Source: Hypoxylon rubiginosum (taxonomy: Eukaryota; Ascomycota; Sordariomycetes; Xylariales; Hypoxylaceae). From it: 64,000 bases of DNA. Position numbers and translations under genes: made by a program. The stretch is from NCBI GenBank assembly GCA_902806565.1, contig CADCXA010000068.1, positions 186,001 through 250,000 of the forward strand, in the 5' to 3' direction. How positions within the stretch are numbered: position 1 is the first letter of the stretch; each line of letters opens with the position of its first letter. Below the pieces are notes generated by a model, which worked only from the letters and a program-made list of their open reading frames with translations, was not told the origin of the DNA and searched no databases. This document shows, piece by piece, positions 36,649-46,012 of this stretch.

Positions 36649-38461
36649 ATGGCTTCAACCGTGGCAAATGGCGAAACGGCAAAGGCCAAGTTACACGGGC
36701 GGGCTTTCTATGAAAGCATAGGCAGTCCCAAATTCGTGCTTGCGCCTATGGTCGATCAATCCGAGTTCGTATGTCCTCCTTTATGGCTAACCCGGTTATT
36801 CAATGGACCTTGAGCGCTGACGGGTCCCCCGATCTTAGGCTTGGCGCATGCTGAGTCGATCGTTTCTCACCCCAACTGAGAATGCGAAACTCCTAGCCTA
36901 TACGCCTATGCTCCACGCCCGACTATACGAAGAGACGGCCAAGTATAGAGAATCGCATTTTGAAGCGACCCGACCTCTTAAGTCTACACCAAGTGGTTCT
37001 GCGCCGAGTCCTACTCCTGCGTCCTCGAACGCAGAAGAGCCTTCGTCGCCAACACCGTTTCTCGATGGCAACCCAGCGATCGATCGTCCTCTATTCGTGC
37101 AATTCTGCGCCAATGACCCGGAACACTTGCTAGGTGCGGCGAAACTAGTTGCGCCCTATTGCGACGCCGTCGATTTGAACTTGGGTTGCCCGCAGGGCAT
37201 TGCGCGGAGAGGCCACTACGGCGCATTTCTACAGGAGGACCAAGAACTTGTATATAACCTGATCAACACTCTTCACAAGAACCTTCCGGTGCCCGTTACG
37301 GCCAAGATACGCATATTGGAAACGAAAGAGGACACGCTAGCCTATGCCAAGAACGTTTTGGCCGCCGGTGCAAGTATCATTACCGTACACGGACGGAGGC
37401 GAGAGCAAAAGGGACATATAACAGGCGTTGCAGACTGGAAATACCTACGATATCTGAGAGAAAATTTACCCAAAGAGACGGTTATCTTCGCCAATGGTAA
37501 CATACTTCAGCACGGCGACCTGGAGCAATGTCTCGAGGCAACCGGGGCAGATGCTGTCATGAGCGCGGAAGGCAATCTGAGCGATCCGGCTATATTTGCA
37601 CAGCCACCATCGCCGGGACAGGAAGGACGAGAATATTGGCGGGGCAAGGATGGTAAGGGAGGTTACCGCATTGACGCCGTGTTCAGGCGTTACATGGATA
37701 TCATTCATAAATATGTCCTGCAGCACGAACCTCCTACACGGAGGCCCTTGTTTGTGACCGGGGACGACGAGAGCTGGCTAGCTGAGAGCAAGAAAAAAGA
37801 CGCGGAGGAAGAGGAGGGCCCGGCGCGCAAAAAGCGGAAGAAGGATGGCGGCGGTAAGCACGAAAAGTGTACCTCCCCGAACCTCGTTGCTATCAGGCCC
37901 CACCTGTTCCATCTCTTACGGCACTTCATATCGAGGCACACCGACATACGTGATGCTCTCGCAAGGTGCCACGCCGGCGACGTTCCCGCCATCGAGAAAG
38001 TCCTCGATATGGTAGAGCGGCGAGTTGCGGAGGGGCTGATCGAATACGAGCGGACCGAGGGCAAGAGCGTGGAAGAGCCCGAGTCCGAACCCCAATCTAA
38101 AGCAGAAGACAGCAAAGCATCTACGGAGCCGCCAAAGACGGAAGATGTCGAGTACGATCCCGAGAGCTCGGTGGCTACGGTCAAGAAGTGCAAGCGCCCG
38201 TGGTGGATCGCGCAGCCGATAGTGCGGCCGCTGCCGAAGGAGGCTCTGGCGAACGGGAGTATTAGCCTGAGCAAGAAGGAAAAGAAGAAACAGGGGCAGG
38301 GATCTAAGGCTAGTGAAGTGGATGGGTATAAGACGAGCAAGAAGGAGAATGGGACAGTGGAAGATGAGTTGCCCAAAACGGACACTGCGACAGGTATCAA
38401 GGAGCCAACTATGGATACGAAGAGGCCTACGGCTACGACTGACGAGCTTGTTTCCGGATAG
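36649..38461 (+). CDS. DUS1: tRNA-dihydrouridine synthase Dus1 (U16/U17 type)
   Basis: FMN enzyme that reduces uridine to dihydrouridine in the D-loop of tRNAs. Spliced model: exons 36649-36768 and 36839-38461 (70-nt intron), total 660 aa. Visible family features: FVLAPMVDQSEFAWRML (FMN-binding strand 1), DAVDLNLGCPQGIARRGHYGAFL with catalytic Cys near 157, VTAKIRI, and ITVHGRRREQKG with the FMN-binding His/Arg. GNI and AVMSAEGNL follow as phosphate-binding segments. Two additions enlarge it beyond the about 420-aa yeast protein: a Ser/Pro/Thr-rich insert around residues 80-120 and a charged, Lys/Glu-rich C-terminal tail after about 370. The in-frame ATG at 36553 is also possible, but the 36649 start fits the usual short N-terminus better. 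Confidence 0.95.
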
Positions 38462-39055
38462 ACAAAATAAAAGGATAGATATAGAAGATACCATTATATA
38501 CTGTTCACAGCTGAGTCTAGTTACATGATGTGACAACAGTCTAGGTATATAAGACCATCGAAGCTTATACTACCTATTCATAATAGAACCTTAAAATTTA
38601 TAGATATGCGGTAGTTACTGCTATACTAGTCTTACGTCAACTTGTCCATAATTCATTAATGCCAGCTTTCTCAACGATATTTGCAGAGCCCTCTACCTCC
38701 CTATACCCATGAAGTATAGAAAAGAGTGGGTCTATCCGTCTAGTCGGGATTCATTAGCTGCAGTAAAACCCCTGTGGCTAAGTGTGGGTTCAACTCCGCC
38801 CGCCTAACTCCGACGTCACACTAAATGGGGGGAGGCTGTGTCGCCTACAAGCCTTCGAGATCCTTTAGATCCTTTGGCAGACGACGAGTTCAGCTCTTCC
38901 CTTTAAGAGAAGCGTGAAACACACATCTACGCGTCTTCATACCTTTTGAATCTCTATATATAAATACGAAACGAAGGAGAATTTATTATTATTTTCTTAC
39001 TCTTGAGAGTACTAATTTATTTAGGCCAATTCGATAGTTGTATTATATATTAGCC
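38462..39055. other. intergenic, AT-rich
   Basis: Short region between DUS1 and the membrane-protein gene. It contains a TATATATAAATA stretch near 38954, about 100 nt upstream of the proposed ATG, that could serve as a TATA element. Nothing else was recognised. Confidence 0.45.
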
Positions 39056-40637
39056 ATGGTATAATTACACCACACCTTTACTCCCCGAACCTTAGCTGGC
39101 TCACCGCCTAGGCTCGCGCCAATAGCATTTAGCCGGCACGTGTTTCACTTAGCTAACCATGTGATACGCAGGCGCCCGTAGGCAAGTACGCGCTCGTCGC
39201 GCTGCTAGCCGGCATGTCGGCCTTCGGCCTGCGCGCCACCCTCGGGTCCCTAGCCACCAACGGCATGGGCCCGATCCTCTCGGCCGTGCTGGACCCGTCC
39301 ACGGACGCCGCCCTACCGGGTGCCCCTCTCCCGCTCAAGCATTCGTTCACGGGCGTGGGCCCGCTCGACCGCCAGCTCGCGGTTTTGGTTACCTTCTTCT
39401 CGGCGCTCATCGACGACCCGGGCGCCGGCGGCGAGGTCCTCGCGTTTTACGTCTGGGGCATGGCGCAGTTCGCCGCCGGCTGGGCCGCCCTCGTGCTCGA
39501 GGGCCGGCGCGCGGGGAACCGCGGCGCGGTTGTCAGCTGGGTCGGCACCGTGGGCATCCTCTTCCAGAACTTGACGTGGACGTTCGCCGTCCCGCTGTAC
39601 CTCGGGGTGCACCTGCTCACGTCTCCTATCGCGCGCCTAGGCTCGCAGGGTTCGCGGAAGGAGGTGGGCGAGGCCGCGAGGCGGAGTTTGTTCGTGTACC
39701 TGTGGGACCTCGCGCTGCTGCCCATGGCCGTCACGCTCGGGCTCGTCGTGCCGACTGTCTTCATGAGCATGCCGTTCCTGTTTCAGCAGACGGCTGCTAC
39801 GCACTACAACTGGATCGCGTATTGGCAGGCGTTCCCGCTGGTATGTGAATTTTCCATGTTATCTATAATTTGATCTTCGTTTCTTTCGCTTTATTGTTCA
39901 GGGGGGACACCATGGTGGGAGGGGTGATGGGACGTGTCGCAGCTCGAACTCCGTCTCCTACATCGTTCAGTTATCGTTTCTCTCCACGTAGCCATTATTT
40001 TCGAAAGACCACTTTTCTTGTTTAAAACTGACAATATCTCACGCAGTGGACGGTGCTCATCCTAGACGTCCTGCACAACGCTTGCTACTACCTCCTCGGC
40101 AGCCTGACCCCCCAAGACGCCGAGGGCAAGCCGGCGGCGCCCGGGAACGGCTTCATGGTCGCCGTGTCCGGCGTGTACGAGTTCGGCCTAACGATCTGCG
40201 CCGTGACGCACATCCCCATCGTGCTCCTCTCCCTCCTCCCCGAATTCGCGCGGTCCACCCTAGCCGCCGCGCTGCCCGCCAAGTACGCGACCTTCGTGTC
40301 GCAGGTCACGTTCGCGCGCACGTTCGTCCCGTACCCGCTGTCCGCGCCGCCCACCGTCGACGCCGCCAGCTACGGCCCGGGAGACTTCGCGCCCATCGTG
40401 ATCCACTTCCTCCAGTACGACCTGTACACCGGCAACACGGCGCTCCTCCTCTGGGCCCTGTACCTGCACGTCACCGCGTCCGGCCGCCCCCTCGCCAAGT
40501 CCCTCGAGATCACCGCCTTCTGGACCGTGGTCGGCGGCCCTATCGGTGCGGCTCTCGCGCTGCTGTGGGATCGTGATGAGGTTGTTAAGGAGGGCGAGAC
40601 TGCTCCCGCGGTCGCGGTCGAGGTTAAGGCGAAGTGA
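39056..40637 (+). CDS. polytopic membrane protein of unknown function, 3 exons
   Basis: Spliced model: a one-codon first exon (ATG at 39056-39058), then 39172-39840 and 40047-40637, total 420 aa. The upstream in-frame stop at 39154 and a GCTAAC branch point before the acceptor at 39171 support the tiny first exon. About nine hydrophobic segments are visible, for example YALVALLAGMSAFGLRATL, VLAFYVWGMAQFAAGWAALVL, ILFQNLTWTFAVPLYLGVHLL, LWDLALLPMAVTLGLVVPTVF and FWTVVGGPIGAALALLW. No UbiA-type Asp-rich motif, P450, MFS or GPCR signature is present. Similar fungal proteins are usually labelled only integral membrane protein. The second intron (206 nt) is long for this window. The coding part is strongly GC-rich relative to its flanks. 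Confidence 0.8.
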
Positions 40638-41240
40638 GATGAGATGGCGGCGTTGGATGGCTCATAGGTGTAGGGTGAAGGGGAGTTTAGAGGGACGAGT
40701 TGCTTAGGTTTTATGGTTTGGTGTTAGGGGGGTTTCTTTTCTCTTACTGGGGATCCTTTGAAAAAACGGTCATTCGTCGGCGGTTTTAAGAGGTTTAGAA
40801 AGTGCGTATTTGGTAGGTAGGCAATGGAGAGAGGAAAAAAGGACAATGTTAGCGAAGCGTCGGGTATTCTATGGCTCGTTTTGGATTAGAGGTGATGGTT
40901 AGGCGGTGAACAAGTCGAAAGGGAGAGGGAATATGGAAGCCGAGGAAGAGCGTGTGGTTAAATATAGCTAGGTGCATCTCACCTCGATTATACCGTCCGG
41001 TTCTATTGTTCGTCTCTCTTTTACATTAGCTCAAGTCCGATTAGAGATACATTCATTGGCTAGACTGTATGAAAGACTTGGGCGGTAGTCTGTTGATATG
41101 TGAAGCTAGGTACCCAATGCAATGGTACTACCGTTTTTGAAATAGGAATTTGTTGAAAGGTTGATAGTAGTGGGTAAAATACTATAGGCAAGAGGTCATT
41201 ATATAAAAATAAGGAACGAGAAAAAGGGGGGCGGAAAGGG
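40638..41240. other. 3' intergenic region
   Basis: Downstream of the membrane-protein gene and ahead of the Pol III terminator-like tract of the minus-strand tRNA-like gene. AT-rich, with no supported ORF. Confidence 0.45.
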
Positions 41241-41255
41241 GAGACGAGTGCCCAA

Positions 41256-41284
41256 AAAGAAAAAAGAAAAAAGAAAAAAAGAAA
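41256..41284 (-). terminator. Pol III terminator-like T-tracts after the tRNA-like gene
   Basis: Read on the minus strand, the 3' end of the tRNA-like gene is followed within about 5-10 nt by repeated runs of five to seven T residues separated by single C residues. This is the classic signal for RNA polymerase III termination and supports the strand and 3' end of the adjacent gene. Confidence 0.7.
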
Positions 41285-41288
41285 CAAT

Positions 41289-41463
41289 TGCCAGGAGCCA
41301 GATTCGAACTGGCGTCTCCGGTCGAACTGCAACATTCAATGAAGCTCCTCGCTGTGGCTGGCATCCACAAGGTTCGTCTGTGGTGTCTGGCATCCGCGTT
41401 CTAGAGATCCATTGGATGCCTCAGGCAGCTGTCCCAAGAATCATACCACTAGACCACCCCGGC
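41289..41463 (-). tRNA. tRNA-like gene with an unusually long intervening sequence, isotype unassigned
   Basis: On the minus strand the 5' end (GCCGGGG, then the A-box TGGTCTAGTGG and D-arm, as in Pro/Glu-type tRNAs) pairs with the 3' end. The seven acceptor pairs form with two G-U wobbles, the T-arm is GCCAG-TTCGAAT-CTGGC, the B-box is AGTTCGAATCT, and the discriminator is A. Strong T-tracts follow. The total is 175 nt, so roughly 100 nt lie between D-arm and T-arm beyond a normal tRNA. The 5' half ends in GATTCTTGGGACAGCTGC and the 3' half begins near GCAGTTCGACCGG. They can form a bulged stem, but I could not draw a standard anticodon arm with U33, so the anticodon is not assigned. It could be an intron-containing tRNA, most like tRNA-Pro in its 5' half, or a disrupted tRNA. 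Confidence 0.6.
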
Positions 41464-42228
41464 TTTATTTGAATTGTTGGAAATCGCTGCAGTAATTCTG
41501 CCATTTAACCCTTTCGCCGGGGAAGGTGCTCGGGCCGGCTTTGTCCCCCCGCCCTCTGGGTTACCGGGTCGACGGGCTGTTGCCGACGTGCTGCTGCCAG
41601 CTAGGCAGCTAGCAGTTGTAAGGTGAACGAGTACCTGGAGTTTTACGGCCCCCGAGAGTCAATACTAAGATGACGGAAGCCGCATTTTTGTAGATTCATC
41701 CTAATAATGCCGGTTGGGAACCAGAGTCAAGCCTGAGGAACTCCACTAGACATCTTGAAATATTGAATGTGTCTGGTCACATTTTTAGAGGGAGATATAT
41801 TATGAACGAATGTGAAGTCGTATTAGTAAAGAAGACCTCCAAGCGTACCGCTAGTATTAACAATAGACTATTAATATCCCCAAACCCCTTAATTTATGCG
41901 CTTCGAAATTATTGTATCCCTGACAGCATAACTCAAGAATTATTGTTCTTTTGATGAAGTCGCAGAGAATCGCTTTATTCGTATATGTGATGCTTGCCGT
42001 ACCTCGAAGCACCCATGGCAGACGACGTCGTGTCCGTGGGTACAATGTGAATGTAATACCTAATTCTGCGTTAGGCTCTTCCAAGGCAACGGAGACAGGC
42101 GATCAGGTGTTACCTTGCTCCTTTTAACCGGCATGTCGGGGTGTTTTTTTTCCTTCTTTTCTGGGGTTCGACTTCGGGATAATTCGATGGATATGAATTT
42201 GAGTAAGGCAAAATAATGAGAGGTATTC
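41464..42228. other. intergenic, no supported gene
   Basis: Between the tRNA-like gene and the gag-like ORF. A 63-codon ORF at 41763-41954 has no features. tRNA neighbourhoods are common insertion sites for fungal retroelements, but I saw no LTR or target-site duplication here. Confidence 0.4.
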
Positions 42229-42627
42229 CTAGATACTTGTGTTGCTGATCCGTCTGGTGAGATCGTCTACAGCGGGGTCACAACGGTGAACGGTAGTCAT
42301 GATAAGGTCCCAGAGTGCCTTTGGATCTCTATCGCGACTTGGTATCCAGCCATGCTGCGTGAGGAGACTCTGCACATCGGGTTCTAGAGAGTCCCACAGG
42401 GCCGCCTTGATGTTTAGACACTCCATATCGTAAACCTCGCGGGTGGTGGTACCTTCGGCCGGGACGGGGACGTCTTCGAGGATGTACTTTGATAGGTTCA
42501 GGTAGCCTAGCCAAAAAAGAACGTTTGATTTCCAAAAATCCTGGTTATCGTAATCCGAGTCGTTGCGTAGCTTAGGGATTACAGAAATAGCCGAATAAAA
42601 TATCTCCACCTCTATTGAGGCGTCCAT
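42229..42627 (-). CDS. gag-like orphan ORF (copia-type N-terminal gag resemblance)
   Basis: A 132-aa open frame whose pattern resembles the N-terminal helical gag region of Ty1/copia elements: FWKSNVLFWLGYLNLSKYILEDVPVP, then an acidic/aromatic spacer, ECLNIKAALWDSLEPDVQSLL and ALWDLI. No zinc knuckle, protease, integrase or reverse transcriptase is found in the window, so this is not a complete element. It may be a remnant that kept its frame or a captured gene. The stop at 42229 is clean and the ATG is followed by a polar start. It lies 770 nt from the tRNA-like gene, on the same strand. The assignment rests on pattern similarity only. Confidence 0.45.
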   Translation of the reverse strand: MDASIEVEIFYSAISVIPKLRNDSDYDNQDFWKSNVLFWLGYLNLSKYILEDVPVPAEGTTTREVYDMECLNIKAALWDSLEPDVQSLLTQHGWIPSRDRDPKALWDLIMTTVHRCDPAVDDLTRRISNTSI

Positions 42628-43222
42628 GATTGACCGATAGATCTAATAGGGTGTTGGTGAGTATTGATAGACGGGTCCAATTATATAGAATAAAGCTGAA
42701 GATGGGAGAGGTCGAGGTCTTCGCCGAGAAGGAAAAGAAAGTTGTTTATGCAAGATTCGCGTTTGGGGAGATATGACATAGCAGTTATGGTAGGTAGGTG
42801 GACAGGTGAGTAGTGTTACAGAGTTAGCATTGCAACTACCAACTCGAATGGGAGTGTTGATAGCATCATATGCGCTAAGTACTTATAGGTATGATAGAAG
42901 GTGCAGCACACGGACGGCACACGGACGGCACACGGGTGGCACACGGCTACTCCGACAATGGCTTAAGGGGTTAGCTTCCACGTCACTTTCCAACAGGTGA
43001 GGTCGAAGTAAAATAGACGAGAGCAAACGATTGGGAAGGTATCGTACATAGTGAGTTCTCAATATAGAGATAATACTAGCTTCAAGGAGTGTTGAGCTTT
43101 GAAATGATACACTTCACCAACTATAAGAAATCCCCTTTATGCTGCTTTATACGAATTTACCAAAACAACTGCTAAAAGCCCTGCTCGCGAGGAGACACCC
43201 CCTTTTCTGAATGAGACATTTA
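42628..43222. other. intergenic, with an 11-nt tandem repeat
   Basis: Non-coding apart from a direct repeat of GCACACGGACG-type units at 42906-42946. GTAGGTAGGTGG motifs occur near 42791. Confidence 0.5.
42906..42946. repeat. 11-nt tandem repeat, about 3.7 copies
   Basis: Units GCACACGGACG, GCACACGGACG, GCACACGGGTG and GCACACGG follow each other directly. Located upstream of the gag-like ORF (minus strand), in non-coding DNA. Confidence 0.7.
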
Positions 43223-43555
43223 TTACTCCTCACGGCTCCTCCACCTACCCCTGAAGTTCTGACGGATGAGAAGAAAACTTCGCGGCTGGTAATTCCGCCA
43301 TATCCCCCGCGCCCGGATGAGCTCTTGGTATAGTTGCGTCTGTTGCTCGATCGCCTGCTCATTCTTCCCATAGTCCGTGTTGCTTCGTTCTTCCGGCGCT
43401 GAAAGTACTTGCTGCCGTTGCTGCTGTCTCTTCATTAAGAATACCTTCCACGCGGTGCCGATAAGTATGATAACGCCGACGATGGCGCCGATGCATATAC
43501 TAGCTATAGCTCCTGAAGACGCTTCTGAGGCTCCGTACGAGCCGTATGTCCTGGG
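43223..43555 (-). CDS. possible 3' part of a single-pass membrane protein
   Basis: The frame ending at 43223 extends upstream past its first Met (43435) to a transmembrane-like segment at about 43445-43500 (ASICIGAIVGVIILIGTAW). A basic, Gln/Arg-rich cytoplasmic tail follows (FLMKRQQQRQQ, ending in FRGRWRSREE). This order, short Ser/Gly linker, one TM helix, then basic tail, is common in fungal type I membrane or Mid2/Wsc-like proteins. An acceptor-like CCCAG occurs at about 43549. Upstream, Cys-containing frames at about 43640-43800 could be the extracellular exon, but I could not join them convincingly or find a start. Partial, low-confidence call. Confidence 0.35.
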   Translation of the reverse strand, partial: PRTYGSYGASEASSGAIASICIGAIVGVIILIGTAWKVFLMKRQQQRQQVLSAPEERSNTDYGKNEQAIEQQTQLYQELIRARGIWRNYQPRSFLLIRQNFRGRWRSREE

Positions 43556-44038
43556 ACATCAATTTAATTCGATGACTGGATGTGACAGGTTTCTATTATG
43601 TATTTGCTTGGTAGAAATCTAATTTTCTCTATTCTGACACTGAGGGACCCCATGGAAGACAATCTTCATAACCTTGCAGTTAGGGTAAGGCCCTCCGATT
43701 AGTGAAGGATTTGTCTCAGGGGAGGAAAATCTCGAGTTGGTGGTGAATAAATTACAGTGCCGCAGGCTTCCGAAATATGCGACCACCCATCTCGACCTGG
43801 CAACTCGAAAGAAGTGTTGTATGCATTAGTTCTTTATATCAGCAGAATGTTCTATGGCCTATCGAGTCGAGTTGAAACAACAGCCGCAAGAAGAGTCCAA
43901 ACGCCGTAATGTACTTGGTGGAAATGTATGAGAGGATAAGGAAACCTCCATCTTCCTTCTTTGGTTGATGCAAAGTCCAGAAATCATCTATCTTTCTACT
44001 TTGAGATCTGGGTCTAGTCCAAGCTCCCAGAACACACC
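43556..44038. other. interval that may hold upstream exons of the membrane protein
   Basis: Between the candidate membrane-protein exon and the CorA stop codon. Short frames with Cys and Trp residues (around 43640-43800, minus) might be exonic, but no consistent model was found. Confidence 0.3.
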
Positions 44039-46012
44039 CTAAATTTGCCGTAGCCGACGAGCGGCAATTAGGCACACAGCAATGAAAGCGACTAGAATTC
44101 CAATGATGCCCCCAAAAGCACGCAGATCGCCGGTGCCGTCATTCATCCAAGGAATATTCACGTTCATGCCAAACAGGCCCGTGACCACATTGAGAGGAAC
44201 AATGATGGTGGCAAAGACGGTAATCTTACTCAGTCCTGCATTGGTCTTCGTACCTTCCGTGATACTGTCGATTGTCAACTGTGCGAGATAGTTGCTGTGA
44301 GAACGTGACAGGATCTTTTCGAAGTGCGTAAGACTGGTCATCATGGTTACGACGTGGTCCTGGATGTCGCCAAGGTACATGCCAATGTCCATGCGTGGTG
44401 TGACTTGATAATGTTCGTTGCAACGTTTGGTGAACCCCTTAAGGATGTCGGCCTTGCCCCCAAGGACACGCATAAGACTGAGTGTATTCTTGCGAAGATT
44501 CCCGATCTTGCGTAGGAACAATTGCTTGTCATTGGGTCGGGAGATGAAAACCTGATCTTCGATGCTCTCGGTGGCTATCTCGATCCTATGGATCGCAGGG
44601 GCAAAACAATCAACAATGTTGTCACTGTAAATTGTCAGTGTCTATTATTTAGCAGTGTGGCCGAGGTCGTAGCTGTAAACTTACATTAGAGCATAGCAGA
44701 TCCAGTCACTGCTTAGGGAAACGTATTCTTTCAGGCTCGAGATTCTCTTCCGGACGTGGGAGGCGTGGTCGTTGGGCAAGAAGCTGAAACTCAGAGTACC
44801 TTCGCGGAAAACAATGACATAGATGTTGTACGGGTCGTAATCCAAACCATCCTCATCTACGACAATATTGAAAGATCGGAATGAGGCGAAATAGTACGAG
44901 GGAAAGATCTCAATCTTCTCACGAGCCTCCTGGGTGGTGATATCTTCGATGGTCAAAGGGTGCACGCCAAAGGCCTTGCACAAAGTTCGCACCTCTTCTT
45001 CCGTTGGTCTGTTGACATTCAACCACCAGACACCATCTGGCTCATCGCGAGGAAACGTGAAGAGACCACGGATGTCCTCACCCGGTAGCACAAGATCCCC
45101 AAATTCAGCTGCATGAATGGTAGACTCCCATGCGGAGGAGAAGAAGCTGAAGCGGTTCGGATCAAGGTGCTGCTGCTGCTGCTGCTGTTGATTGCCAGAC
45201 GGCTTGGGAGCTGCTTCATGTGTCTCGGCTAGCTGTGCTGCCTTCTCATGATCGGTATCCGAAGATCCAGATGGAACATCGATGAAGTCACCATCGATAG
45301 TAACCATCGGTACATGCTGGGGAATCGTTGAGTCCGATGTCAAGTCTGGGAACATCCGAGTAGCATCTTGAGCTGCGAGGCTCTCGCGTACGGCATTCTC
45401 AGACGCGACGAAGTTCTCAAGATAGTCGAAATCGATATGCAACTGATCGCGGCGATGCTCATCCTGCATGGGGAAGCATACATCCTCCTCTGCAGTCTTG
45501 TTCGTTGCTAGACTTGCTCCATCATCGGCGACAAAGGTGCCGGGCTTGCTGCGTCCGGAACGCTGACTCGCAAGGCTGTGACGGCTGATGGAAGAGTAGG
45601 TTCGGTGTAAAGCCTCACCTTCATCCTGTCTCTGAGCTCTGACATCTGTAATCGACAGACCACGTTCGCGCCGCCGGGCCTCAGCAAAGGCTTTAACAGA
45701 GTTGGGGGGTGATACGGCGCGCTGTTGGTCATTCGTAGAGCTGAAGGTAGGCCTACGGCTATGAGGGGCTCCTGGAGATACGTCCCCATCATCCTCATCG
45801 ATGATTGCCTCTTCAAAATCCCGGACTCGTATATCAGTTGGGGAGTAGGGTCCGTCAGGTTGAAGGTGCTGGCGGGATCCGTAGAGTGTGTCAACGGTAC
45901 CACGGCGGGGACGCTCGTTTCTCTGCGAAGAGACTTGGTGGCGGTGGTCATCTAGTTCCGGAACAGGGGTGTTGTAGCCCGAGCCCGAGTCACCTTCGTC
46001 GTGATCAGACAT
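44039..46012 (-). CDS. CorA-family magnesium transporter (Alr1/Mnr2 type), 2 exons
   Basis: A Mg2+ channel of the CorA/Alr/Mnr2 group, expected in the plasma or vacuolar membrane. Spliced model: exons 46012-44685 and 44624-44039 (59-nt intron), total 637 aa. The first about 280 residues are acidic, Ser/Arg-rich and disordered, with a seven-Gln run around 275, typical of the fungal subgroup. The CorA cytoplasmic domain begins near DLVLPGEDIRGLFTFPRDEPDGVWWLNVNRP and includes GVHPLTIEDI and YNIYVIVFREGTLSFSF. Helix alpha-7 leads to TM1 with the signature GMN at 595-597 (FGMNVNIP), a short loop, and TM2 (IIGILVAFIAVCLIAARRL). The TM2 end plus about 5 residues is a short C-terminus. Alr1 and Mnr2 cannot be told apart from sequence alone here. 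Confidence 0.95.

Noticed and set aside
37705..38400. 231-codon minus ORF opposite DUS1
   Set aside because: Ser/Arg-rich antisense of the charged C-terminal tail; no domain.
38780..38815. B-box-like GGTTCAACTCC on the plus strand
   Set aside because: The flanking bases do not form a T-stem and no acceptor or D-arm is nearby.
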